Source: JBBSVE01 sp038233815
Lineage (GTDB): Bacteria; Pseudomonadota; Alphaproteobacteria; Rhodobacterales; Rhodobacteraceae
Assembly (NCBI GenBank): GCA_038233815.1
Contig: JBBSVE010000126.1
Location: 1 to 8,627 of the forward strand
Reading direction: 5' to 3'
Length of the DNA: 8,627 nt
Shown: piece by piece, positions 1 through 6,587 of the stretch
Layout of the letters: each line of letters starts with the position of its first letter
Numbering within the stretch: position 1 is the first letter of the stretch
Translations under genes and position numbers: made by a program
Notes under the pieces: generated by a model
Database searches by the model: none
What the model was told of the DNA's origin: nothing
The model's input: only the letters and a program-made list of their open reading frames with translations

Positions 1-1926
1 GCGCTCGTGCGCCAGCGCCGCCTGATCCATCAGGCTGGCGGCGAGGGCGGTCTTTTCGGGCGGCACCGGATGACCGCCGTTTGCCCGGCGCAAGGCCACG
101 ACCGCCAGCGTGCCCAGCGAAGTCCTGAGCGGGCGGAACTGCCAGTCGCTGGCGGTGAGCGTGCCGGTGCCGACCCCGGTCGCCTCGCCCCGTTCCAGCG
201 CCCATTCGGCCGCCGCCCGGTCGATCCCTGTCAGGGGCCGGTCATTCTTCACGGCGGCAAGAATGGCGATCCCGTCCTCGTCACGCCCCAAAACCATCGC
301 TTCGACGCCGAGTAGAGTGGCGAGGCTCGTCGCCACGGCGCGCGCGGTTTCCGCCGGCGCCGACAGCGCGCTCAGTTCGGCCGCGAACCGGGCGAGGGCC
401 GCGTTCTCCCGCGCGCTGCGCGCACTCATCGCGGCGGACACCTTGACGCGCGCGGCAAGCTGGCTCGTGACCAGCCCCACGGCGATCAGGACCACCATCG
501 TCACCACATTGCGCGGATCGTAGATTGTGAGCGTCAGGGTCGGCGGCAAGAAGAAGAAGTTGTAGACCAGCCCCGCCGTCAGGGCTGCCATGAAGCTCGG
601 ACCCACTCCGAACAGTGTGGCGGCGAGAATGACGGGCACGATGAAGGGAAGGTCCACTGCCTCGAACCCGATCCATCGTTCGAGGATCTTCGCGAATACT
701 GCACAAAGCGCTACAAAGGCGAGCGAGGCGAGATAGCCGCGCGCCGCCTCCGGGCGATAGCCTGCGCGCACGCGGCGCGGTCCGGTTGCGGCCTGCTCCA
801 TCGGGATGACATGGACCGCGACGCCGGTCGTCGTCTCCAGGAGATCATGCACGACCGAGCCGTGGCGCCACTGGAAGAGCCGTGAGCGCCGTGACTTGCC
901 GATCACGACCTGGGTCGCGCGGATCTCGCGGATCTGGGCCAGAAGGGCGGCCTGCACGCGGTCGCCCGGAACGGTGACGAGGATTGCGCCAAGCTCGGTC
1001 GCGAGCGCCAGCGTCTCGCCCAGCGACCGGCGCTGCGCATCGTCGAAGCCCTGCTCGCGCACCGTCTCCACATGCACCGCCGTCAGTGTCCCCCGCAGCG
1101 CGTCCGACAGCCGCTTGGCCGCGCGGATCAGCGCACGCGACCCGGGATCCTCGCTCACCGCCACGACCACGCGTTCGCCGGCCGCCCAGACCCCCGGCAC
1201 GGCACCCGCGCGCAGCTGGTCGAGCATCTGCTGATCGACCGCCTGTGCCGCCCGCCGGAGTGCCAGCTCGCGCAATGCCGAGAGATTCGTGCGCGAGAAG
1301 AAGTGGTCGAGCGCGCGGCCCGCCTCCTCCGGCATGTAGACCTTGCCGTCCTTCAAACGCGCGATCAGGTCGTCGGGCGGCAGATCCACCACCTCGATCT
1401 CGGCGTCCTCGAACACCCGGTCGGGCACCGTCTCGCGCACCCGGACATGGGTGAAGCTGCCGACCACGTCGTTCAGGCTTTCCAGATGCTGGACGTTCAC
1501 CGTGGTCATCACGTCGATGCCCGCATCGAGCAGCTCCTCGATATCTTGCCAGCGCTTGGGGTGGCGGGAGCCGGGCGCATTGGTGTGGGCGAGCTCGTCC
1601 ACCAGCACCAGTTCGGGGTGACGCTCCAGGATCGCGTCGAGATCCATCTCCGTCAGGGTCTGGCTGCGGTAGGGGATCGTGCGGCGCGCAATGACGGAGA
1701 GCGGGGCCACCAGCGCCTCCGTCTCGCGGCGGCCATGCGTCTCCACGACGCCGATCGCGACATCGCGGCCCTCGGCCTGCTTCTCGGCGCCCTCGCGCAG
1801 CATTTCGTAGGTCTTGCCCACCCCCGGCGCCGCGCCGAGGAAGATCTTCAGCCGCCCCCGCGCCTCGCGCGCCGCTTCCCGCAGCAGCGCGTCGGGAGAG
1901 GGACGGGGATCGTCGTCGTCAGTCAT
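1..1926 (-). CDS. kdpD: Sensor histidine kinase KdpD, N-terminal 642 codons (runs off left edge)
   Basis: Membrane sensor kinase of the KdpD/KdpE two-component system, which switches on the kdp genes when K+ is limiting or osmolarity rises. The visible part reads in domain order. Residues about 24-230 are the cytoplasmic KdpD domain, with Walker A GAAPGVGKT at 31-39 and the Walker B-like LVDELAHTN at 108-116. About 248-375 is a universal-stress-protein-like domain, including VVIGKSRRSR. About 395-490 is the hydrophobic DUF4118 block expected to form four membrane helices. About 505-630 is a GAF-like region. The frame stays open to base 1 and ends just where the dimerisation/phospho-acceptor helix should begin, so the catalytic His and ATPase domain lie outside the window. 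The ATG at 1926 is preceded by GGACC; the in-frame codon row upstream reaches the kdpC stop with no other ATG. The gap to kdpC is 30 bases. The truncation is a window effect, not a pseudogene. Confidence 0.96.
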   Translation of the reverse strand, partial: MTDDDDPRPSPDALLREAAREARGRLKIFLGAAPGVGKTYEMLREGAEKQAEGRDVAIGVVETHGRRETEALVAPLSVIARRTIPYRSQTLTEMDLDAILERHPELVLVDELAHTNAPGSRHPKRWQDIEELLDAGIDVMTTVNVQHLESLNDVVGSFTHVRVRETVPDRVFEDAEIEVVDLPPDDLIARLKDGKVYMPEEAGRALDHFFSRTNLSALRELALRRAAQAVDQQMLDQLRAGAVPGVWAAGERVVVAVSEDPGSRALIRAAKRLSDALRGTLTAVHVETVREQGFDDAQRRSLGETLALATELGAILVTVPGDRVQAALLAQIREIRATQVVIGKSRRSRLFQWRHGSVVHDLLETTTGVAVHVIPMEQAATGPRRVRAGYRPEAARGYLASLAFVALCAVFAKILERWIGFEAVDLPFIVPVILAATLFGVGPSFMAALTAGLVYNFFFLPPTLTLTIYDPRNVVTMVVLIAVGLVTSQLAARVKVSAAMSARSARENAALARFAAELSALSAPAETARAVATSLATLLGVEAMVLGRDEDGIAILAAVKNDRPLTGIDRAAAEWALERGEATGVGTGTLTASDWQFRPLRTSLGTLAVVALRRANGGHPVPPEKTALAASLMDQAALAHER

Positions 1927-1956
1927 GCAAGGTCCATTCGGCGCATCGGCCCCCGA

Positions 1957-2508
1957 TCATAGCCCATCGAGCGCCAGATTGACCTCAAGAACATTCACGA
2001 TCCGACCGTCGGTCAGCGGTCCTCCCGGACGAAGCGCGCGGTCCTCGACCAGACGCGCAACCACGGTCGGATCGAGGCCCCGTGCGGCGGCAATCCGGGG
2101 CACCTGATAGAGCGCGCCCGCCAGCGAGATGTGCGGATCGAGCCCCGCGCCCGACGCCGTCGCAAGGTCGGGGGGGAGCGGCCGGGCGGGCGTGGCGCCG
2201 TAGCGCGTGACCATCTCCGCCCCGCGCAGGGCGATCTTCGGGCTGGTGGGCGACAGGTTCGACCCCCCCGCCGCGGCCGCATTGTAATCGACCGCGGAGG
2301 GGCGCGGCCAGAGATACTCCGGCCGCGTAAAGCCCTGTGCGATCTGGCGGCTGCCGATGACGGTGCCGTTAGCGCGCAGGATCAGAGATCCGTCCGCCGT
2401 GCCCGGCGTCACGGCTTGCGCGACGCCCCAGATGACAGCCGTGTAGCCCACGACGCAGACCGCCATCGTGGCCGCCACGACACGCAGCGAGGAGGTGAAG
2501 TTGCCCAT
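1957..2508 (-). CDS. kdpC: Potassium-transporting ATPase subunit KdpC
   Basis: Accessory subunit of the KdpFABC complex; in the family it has one N-terminal membrane helix and a periplasmic domain, and assists assembly and nucleotide affinity of the pump. The product is 183 residues, close to the family's usual size of about 190. A hydrophobic helix spans roughly residues 9-32. Family motifs are GSRQIAQGF at 52-60, RPEYLWPRPSA at 62-72, GGSNLSPTSP at 81-90, PPDLATASGAGLDPHIS at 112-128 and the ALYQVPRIAAARG stretch at 132-144. E. coli KdpC, as I recall it, has a Gly-Arg in the WPRPSA position, so the Pro is a small departure. The ATG at 2508 has an AAGGA Shine-Dalgarno 8 bases upstream, which lies in the 19-base gap after the kdpA stop. 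Third gene of the pump set, followed by kdpD. Confidence 0.97.
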   Translation of the reverse strand: MGNFTSSLRVVAATMAVCVVGYTAVIWGVAQAVTPGTADGSLILRANGTVIGSRQIAQGFTRPEYLWPRPSAVDYNAAAAGGSNLSPTSPKIALRGAEMVTRYGATPARPLPPDLATASGAGLDPHISLAGALYQVPRIAAARGLDPTVVARLVEDRALRPGGPLTDGRIVNVLEVNLALDGL

Positions 2509-2527
2509 GGATCCGGTCCTTTCAGGG

Positions 2528-4186
2528 TCAGTGCGGCATTGACAGTTGCTCGGCCACTGGCCCGAGCACGCCCGCGGGAAAAAAGGTGAGCGCGCCGAAG
2601 ATCACGATGGTGATCGTCAGCATCGTGGCGAAAGTGGCATCCTCCACCCCCAGCGTGCCCGCACTCTCTGCCGAGCGGCGCTTGGCCATGAGCGAGCCCG
2701 CGATGGCGAGCGGCAGGATGATCGGGATGAAGCGCGCGGCCAGCATCACAAGACCGGTGGCCACGTTCCAGGGCACGGTATTGTCGCCCAGACCCTCGAA
2801 TCCCGAGCCATTGTTGGCGCTGGCAGAGGTAAATTCGTAAAGGATTTCCGAAAATCCATGCGGGCCTGCATTGAGCACCGTATCCGCCCCCCACGGCGTC
2901 GCGGCAAAGAGCGCCGTGCCGCCGAGGATCATCGCGGCATGCGCAAAGAGCGCGAGGATGGCGAGCTTGACCTCGCGCGCCTCGATCCTGTGGCCGAGGT
3001 ATTCCGGCGTCCGCCCCACCATCATGCCCGCCACGAAGACCGCGACCACGATGTAGAGAAACATGTTGATCATGCCCACGCCGTTGCCGCCGAAGGTGGA
3101 GTTGAGCCACATCCCCAGCATCGGCATCAGCCCCGTCATCGGGTTGAGGCTGTCGTGCATGGCGCCGACGGACCCGTTCGACGTGGCCGTGGTCAGCACG
3201 GCCCAGAGCGGCCCGCCGGTCGCCCCGAAGCGCATCTCCTTGCCCTCGAGATTGCCCGCGGCCTCGATCGGCAGGCCGGCGAAGGCCGCTGTGGGTGCGC
3301 GCTCGAACCCCACGGACCCTGCGATTGTCAGCAGAAGGAAGGTGGCCATCACCCCGAAGATCACGGCCCCGTGGCGCGGGCGCCCGATGATCCGGCCGAA
3401 CATCCAGACGCAGGACATGGGGATGAGGATGATCGCCCCCATCTCCACCGCGTTCGACCAGAAGCTCACGTTCTCCAGCGGATGGGTCGAGTTCGGGCCA
3501 AAGAAGCCGCCGCCATTGGTGCCAAGCTGCTTGATCGCGACGAAGGCCGCGACGGGTCCGCGCGCAATGGTCTGGACGGCCCCCTCCAGCGTCAGGGCCT
3601 GTGCGGCGCCCTGGAAGGTCATCGGCAAGCCGAGGAGCACGAGGACCACGGCGAAGACCAGCGCCACGGGCAGCAGGATCAGAAAGCTCGCGCGCTGAAC
3701 GTCGATCAGGAAGTTTCCCATATCCGCCCGCCCCGCGATCCCCCGCGCCAGCGCCGCCAGCGCCGCAATCCCCGTCGCCGCAGACACGAACTGCAGCCAC
3801 ATTAGGGCGGCAAGCTGGCTCAGGTAGCTCATCGACACTTCGCCAGAGTAGTGTTGCAGGTTGGTGTTGGTGGTGAAGGATGCCGTCGTGTTAAAGATCA
3901 GATCGAGGCTCAGCGCGCCCTTGCCGTCGGGGTTCATCGGCAGGTGCTGCTGAAGGGCGAGGATCGCGAAGCACAGCGCGAACATGCACAGGTTAAATAC
4001 CAGCATTGAGACGACATAGGCCTTCCAGCCCTGTCCGCCCCGCGCGCCAGAGATACGCTCGAAGGCGCGTGTGAGGCGGGGTGCCGCGTCCCCCGGCTCC
4101 ATGGCTGCGGCCATGTAGCGGCCGAGCGGGACCGACAGTAGGGCCGTGATGCCGAGAACGGCGGCGACGAGGAAAAGAGCGTCCAT
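2528..4186 (-). CDS. kdpA: Potassium-transporting ATPase subunit KdpA (K+ channel-like subunit)
   Basis: K+-binding and translocating subunit of KdpFABC in the cytoplasmic membrane, from the superfamily of K+ transporters (Trk/Ktr/HKT) with four membrane-pore-membrane repeats. The product is 552 residues against about 557 in E. coli. All four pore loops are visible: TTNTN at 105-109, TNGGGFFG at 223-230, SNGSV at 336-340 and ANNGSGF at 457-463. The conserved FGGNGVGM block is at 365-372, followed by GRTPEYLG at 391-398. Hydrophobic helices occur along the whole length, beginning at residues 3-20. The ATG at 4186 has AAGGA 9 bases upstream. It sits after kdpB, with a 35-base gap, and before kdpC, with a 19-base gap. 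In most described operons kdpA precedes kdpB, so the position is unusual, although the protein itself looks normal. A long open frame that overlaps it in another frame (2409-3800, minus) is a GC-rich shadow. Confidence 0.98.
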   Translation of the reverse strand: MDALFLVAAVLGITALLSVPLGRYMAAAMEPGDAAPRLTRAFERISGARGGQGWKAYVVSMLVFNLCMFALCFAILALQQHLPMNPDGKGALSLDLIFNTTASFTTNTNLQHYSGEVSMSYLSQLAALMWLQFVSAATGIAALAALARGIAGRADMGNFLIDVQRASFLILLPVALVFAVVLVLLGLPMTFQGAAQALTLEGAVQTIARGPVAAFVAIKQLGTNGGGFFGPNSTHPLENVSFWSNAVEMGAIILIPMSCVWMFGRIIGRPRHGAVIFGVMATFLLLTIAGSVGFERAPTAAFAGLPIEAAGNLEGKEMRFGATGGPLWAVLTTATSNGSVGAMHDSLNPMTGLMPMLGMWLNSTFGGNGVGMINMFLYIVVAVFVAGMMVGRTPEYLGHRIEAREVKLAILALFAHAAMILGGTALFAATPWGADTVLNAGPHGFSEILYEFTSASANNGSGFEGLGDNTVPWNVATGLVMLAARFIPIILPLAIAGSLMAKRRSAESAGTLGVEDATFATMLTITIVIFGALTFFPAGVLGPVAEQLSMPH

Positions 4187-4221
4187 GGGTGATGGTCCTT
4201 GAGGATGGCTCGGCGGCAGGC

Positions 4222-6246
4222 TCAGGCGAGCCCGAGGCCCGACACGGCGAGGTCGATCAGCTTGATGCCCACGAAGGGCGAGACGATGCCGCCAACCCCG
4301 TAGATGCCTAGGTTACGCAGCAGTTGCCGGCCGGCAGGCTGGGGCCGGTAGGCGACCCCGCGCAGGGCCAGCGGCACCAGGAGCGGAATGATCAGCGCGT
4401 TGAAGATCACCGCCGACAGGATTGCGCTTTCGGGGCTGGCGAGCCGCATGACGTTGAGCGTGTCCAGCCCGGGATAGAGCACCACGAAGATCGCGGGCAG
4501 GATCGCGAAATACTTCGCCACGTCGTTCGAAATCGAGAAGGTCGTCAGCGCGCCGCGCGTCATCAGGAGCTGTTTGCCCAGACCCACGATCTCGATCAGC
4601 TTCGTGGGGTTGTTGTCGAGGTCGACCATGTTGCCCGCCTCGCGCGCGGCCTGCGTGCCGGTGTTCATCGCCACGCCCACGTCGGCCTGTGCGAGCGCCG
4701 GCGCGTCATTGGTCCCGTCGCCGCACATCGCAACGAGGCGGCCGCCCTGCTGTTCCTTGCGGATCAGGGCGAGCTTGTCCTCCGGCGTCGCCTCGGCAAG
4801 GAAGTCGTCCACACCGGCCTCGGCGGCGATCGCGGCGGCGGTCAGCGGGTTATCCCCGGTGATCATCACGGTGCGGATCCCCATCCGGCGCAGTTCGGCG
4901 AACCGCTCCCGGACCCCGGACTTGACGATATCCTTGAGGTGGACCGCGCCAAGAAGCCGAATGCCGTCCGCCACCGCAAGAGGCGTGCCCCCCTCGCGCG
5001 CGATGCGGTCGGTGATCCGGCGCAGGGCCGTGACCGCCTGCGGATCGTGGTCATGGAGCTTCAGGAGCGCGTCCACCGCGCCCTTACGGATTGACCGGTC
5101 GCCCGTGTCGATCCCTGATACACGGGTCTGCGCCGTGAAGGCCACGACCGCGGCTCCCGCGGTCGTGGTCGTGCGAAACCCTTCCTCGCGCGCCAGCGCC
5201 ACGATGGACCGGCCCTCGGGCGTCTCGTCGGCAAGGCTCGCCAGCAGCGCCGCCTCGATCAGGTCGGACTGTGCGATGCCGGGAAGGGCCACGAACTCGG
5301 ACGCCTGACGATCCCCGAGCGTGATCGTCCCGGTCTTGTCGAGAAGCAGTACGTCGATATCGCCCGCAGCCTCCACCGCGCGACCCGATTTGGCCAGCAC
5401 GTTAAAGCGCACCAGCCGGTCCATGCCCGCAATGCCAATGGCCGACAGAAGCGCCGAGATCGTCGTCGGGATCAGCGCCACGAACAGCGCCACCAGCACC
5501 GGCACCGCAATGGACCCGCCCGCATAGGCGGCAAACGCCGGAAGCGTCGCGATCACCACCAGAAAGATCAGCGTGAGCCCCGTCAGCAGGATCGTCAGCG
5601 CGATCTCGTTGGGCGTCTTGGCCCGCGACGAGCCTTCCACCAGCGCGATCATCCGGTCGAGGAACCCCTGCCCCGGCTCTACCGTGACGCGCACCTTGAT
5701 CCAGTCAGAGATCACCCGCGTGCCCGCTGTCACGGCCGACCGGTCGCCCCCCGCCTCCCGGATCACCGGGGCGGATTCGCCCGTGATGGCGGCCTCGTTG
5801 ACGCTGGCCACGCCCTCGATCACCTCCCCGTCGGCGGGGATGAGGGCGCCGGTCTCCACCATCACCACGTCGCCCGCGGCGAGCGCGCTCGCGGCCACGG
5901 TCTCGCGCGTGTCACCGGTGAGGCGCACGCCGGTCAGTTCCGCCTTGGTGGAGCGAAGGGCGGCCGCCTGCGCCTTGCCGCGTCCTTCGGCCAGCGCCTC
6001 GGCGAAATTGCCGAAGAGGACCGTGAGCCAGAGCCAGAAGACCAGCTGCCCCTGGAAGCCCGCGTCACCCGCACCCGTCACGAGCGCGCGCACGAAAAGG
6101 ATCGTCGCGAACGCCGCCACGACGCCCGTGGCGAACATCACCGGATTGCGCCAGAGGACGCGCGGATCGAGCTTTGCCAGCGCACCGCGCACCGCAGCGG
6201 CGGCGAGATCGGTCGTGAACAACGACGTGGCGACCCTGCGTTCCAT
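4222..6246 (-). CDS. kdpB: Potassium-transporting P-type ATPase subunit KdpB
   Basis: Catalytic subunit of KdpFABC: hydrolyses ATP through a phospho-aspartate intermediate to energise K+ import through KdpA. The product is 674 residues, against about 682 in E. coli. P-type ATPase motifs appear in order: TGES in the actuator domain at 155-158, the membrane-helix segment ALIPTTISALLSAIG at 257-271, the phosphorylation motif DKTGT at 303-307 (Asp303 is the acceptor), KGA in the nucleotide domain at 388-390, TGDN at 463-466 and GDGTNDAP at 509-516. The N terminus carries the family's WRNPVMF block at 32-38. Ser158 corresponds to the TGES serine that is an inhibitory phosphorylation site in E. coli KdpB. 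The ATG at 6246 has a GAGGGG Shine-Dalgarno 6 bases upstream that overlaps the kdpF stop codon, which suggests translational coupling. It precedes kdpA, reversing the usual A-B order. Confidence 0.98.
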   Translation of the reverse strand: MERRVATSLFTTDLAAAAVRGALAKLDPRVLWRNPVMFATGVVAAFATILFVRALVTGAGDAGFQGQLVFWLWLTVLFGNFAEALAEGRGKAQAAALRSTKAELTGVRLTGDTRETVAASALAAGDVVMVETGALIPADGEVIEGVASVNEAAITGESAPVIREAGGDRSAVTAGTRVISDWIKVRVTVEPGQGFLDRMIALVEGSSRAKTPNEIALTILLTGLTLIFLVVIATLPAFAAYAGGSIAVPVLVALFVALIPTTISALLSAIGIAGMDRLVRFNVLAKSGRAVEAAGDIDVLLLDKTGTITLGDRQASEFVALPGIAQSDLIEAALLASLADETPEGRSIVALAREEGFRTTTTAGAAVVAFTAQTRVSGIDTGDRSIRKGAVDALLKLHDHDPQAVTALRRITDRIAREGGTPLAVADGIRLLGAVHLKDIVKSGVRERFAELRRMGIRTVMITGDNPLTAAAIAAEAGVDDFLAEATPEDKLALIRKEQQGGRLVAMCGDGTNDAPALAQADVGVAMNTGTQAAREAGNMVDLDNNPTKLIEIVGLGKQLLMTRGALTTFSISNDVAKYFAILPAIFVVLYPGLDTLNVMRLASPESAILSAVIFNALIIPLLVPLALRGVAYRPQPAGRQLLRNLGIYGVGGIVSPFVGIKLIDLAVSGLGLA

Positions 6247-6252
6247 GCCCTG

Positions 6253-6258
6253 CCCCTC
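6253..6258 (-). promoter_or_regulatory. kdpB ribosome binding site overlapping the kdpF stop codon
   Basis: On the minus strand the sequence is GAGGGG, 6 bases before the kdpB ATG. Its first two bases are the last two bases of the kdpF TGA stop. Ribosomes finishing kdpF would stop on the kdpB initiation site, so the two genes are probably translationally coupled. Confidence 0.65.
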
Positions 6259-6346
6259 AGAACCGTTCGGGTCGCGCGAGCACGACCAACAGATAAACGC
6301 AGAGCCCGCCCGCGATGATCGCGCCGAGGATGAGATCGAACGTCAT
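6257..6346 (-). CDS. kdpF: KdpF, small membrane subunit of the K+ pump
   Basis: A 29-residue peptide starting MTFDLILGAIIAGG and ending ARPERF. It is almost entirely one hydrophobic helix (about residues 4-24) followed by a short charged tail. This matches E. coli KdpF, which is also 29 residues with a single helix, ends in a similar Phe, and stabilises the KdpABC complex in the membrane. Too short for most gene finders, but the evidence is good: it lies directly upstream of kdpB as the first gene of the operon, its stop is 10 bases before the kdpB ATG, and its own ATG has a CGGAG Shine-Dalgarno 6 bases upstream. The identification rests on size, composition and position, since the family has little sequence conservation. 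Confidence 0.88.
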   Translation of the reverse strand: MTFDLILGAIIAGGLCVYLLVVLARPERF

Positions 6347-6364
6347 GGGTCACTCCGTCCCTGC

Positions 6365-6394
6365 GCTATCCAGGGTGGACAACGGCATGTGCAA
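6365..6394 (-). promoter_or_regulatory. Weak sigma70-like promoter candidate for kdpFBACD
   Basis: On the minus strand TTGCAC and GATAGC are separated by 18 bases. The -35 element is good (5 of 6 bases agree, allowing for a shift in the last two) but the -10 element is poor. Transcription would start near 6358, leaving a leader of about 12 bases with the kdpF Shine-Dalgarno at its very start. A weak core promoter would fit an activator-dependent operon. The choice among several weak candidates is uncertain. Confidence 0.2.
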
Positions 6395-6443
6395 CAAATG
6401 ACGGAGCCGCCATAAGATCTCCGGAGGGATTTCCACTCATACG

Positions 6444-6460
6444 CGTAAGAATTCCATAAA
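6444..6460 (-). promoter_or_regulatory. Candidate KdpE operator upstream of kdpF
   Basis: On the minus strand the sequence is TTTATG, five bases, CTTACG. The E. coli kdp operator, as I recall it from the KdpE-DNA work, is TTTATA, five bases, TTTACA. The spacing and orientation relative to the operon agree, and 9 of the 12 half-site bases match. The site centre is about 106 bases before the kdpF ATG. This is a match by memory to one species' site, and KdpE itself is outside the window, so it is only a candidate. Confidence 0.35.
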
Positions 6461-6479
6461 GATCCTGCTGCGCAGGGTC
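6461..6479. promoter_or_regulatory. Short inverted repeat (8-bp stem, 3-base loop)
   Basis: GATCCTGC and GCAGGGTC pair as an 8-bp stem with one T-G wobble around the loop TGC. It abuts the KdpE-box-like patch on the side away from kdpF. It has no T-run on either strand, so it does not look like an intrinsic terminator; a protein-binding palindrome is possible. It may also be chance in GC-rich DNA. Confidence 0.3.
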
Positions 6480-6576
6480 CGCTTCCCAGGCGCGTGACGA
6501 CGATGATGCAAAGGCCGGAACCGGTATTGCCCGGCTGACATTGGTGGCGGGGCGCGGGCAGATCGCCGGCATTAAC

Positions 6577-6581
6577 GGGAG
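6577..6581 (+). promoter_or_regulatory. Ribosome binding site that decides the permease start
   Basis: GGGAG directly abuts an ATG at 6582 but lies 6 bases before a second, in-frame ATG at 6588. The second spacing is normal for translation initiation and the first is not, so I place the start at 6588. The alternative adds only Met-Thr. Confidence 0.6.
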
Positions 6582-6587
6582 ATGACG

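Larger units (their letters stand above)
6347..6587. promoter_or_regulatory. Divergent intergenic region between the kdp operon and the SLC13 permease
   Basis: This 241-base stretch carries no convincing gene and must hold the promoters for both divergent units. It is visibly more AT-rich near 6411-6460 than the surrounding coding DNA. Elements seen are a KdpE-box-like patch (6444-6460), a short hairpin (6461-6479), an 8-base palindrome CTCCGGAG (6419-6426), a direct repeat TGGAA on the minus strand at 6431-6435 and 6452-6456 with a 21-base period (about two helical turns), and a weak sigma70-like promoter towards kdpF (6365-6394). No clear promoter towards the permease stands out. A minus-strand open frame at 6343-6597 crosses the region but resembles no family I know and overlaps kdpF, so I do not call it. 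Confidence 0.75.

Noticed and set aside
1..1926. kdpD as a truncated pseudogene lacking its kinase domain
   Set aside because: The frame is open right up to the window edge, so the missing part is simply not shown.
1072..1962. Plus-strand open frame of 296 codons
   Set aside because: Antisense to kdpD; composition rich in Arg/His/Ala as expected for a mirror of GC-rich coding DNA, with no recognisable domain.
2409..3800. Minus-strand open frame of 463 codons
   Set aside because: Same strand as kdpA but out of frame, and it runs into kdpC; a shadow frame lacking helices or motifs.
2546..3805. Plus-strand open frame of 419 codons
   Set aside because: Antisense to kdpA, whose motifs are unambiguous; translation is low-complexity Arg/His/Gly-rich and has no family features.
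5130..5175. Long inverted repeat-like run around 'gaccgcg...cgcggtcgtggtcg' in kdpB
   Set aside because: It lies within the intact kdpB nucleotide-binding domain, where Thr/Ala/Val-rich codons explain the repetition; no reason to see a regulatory site or terminator.
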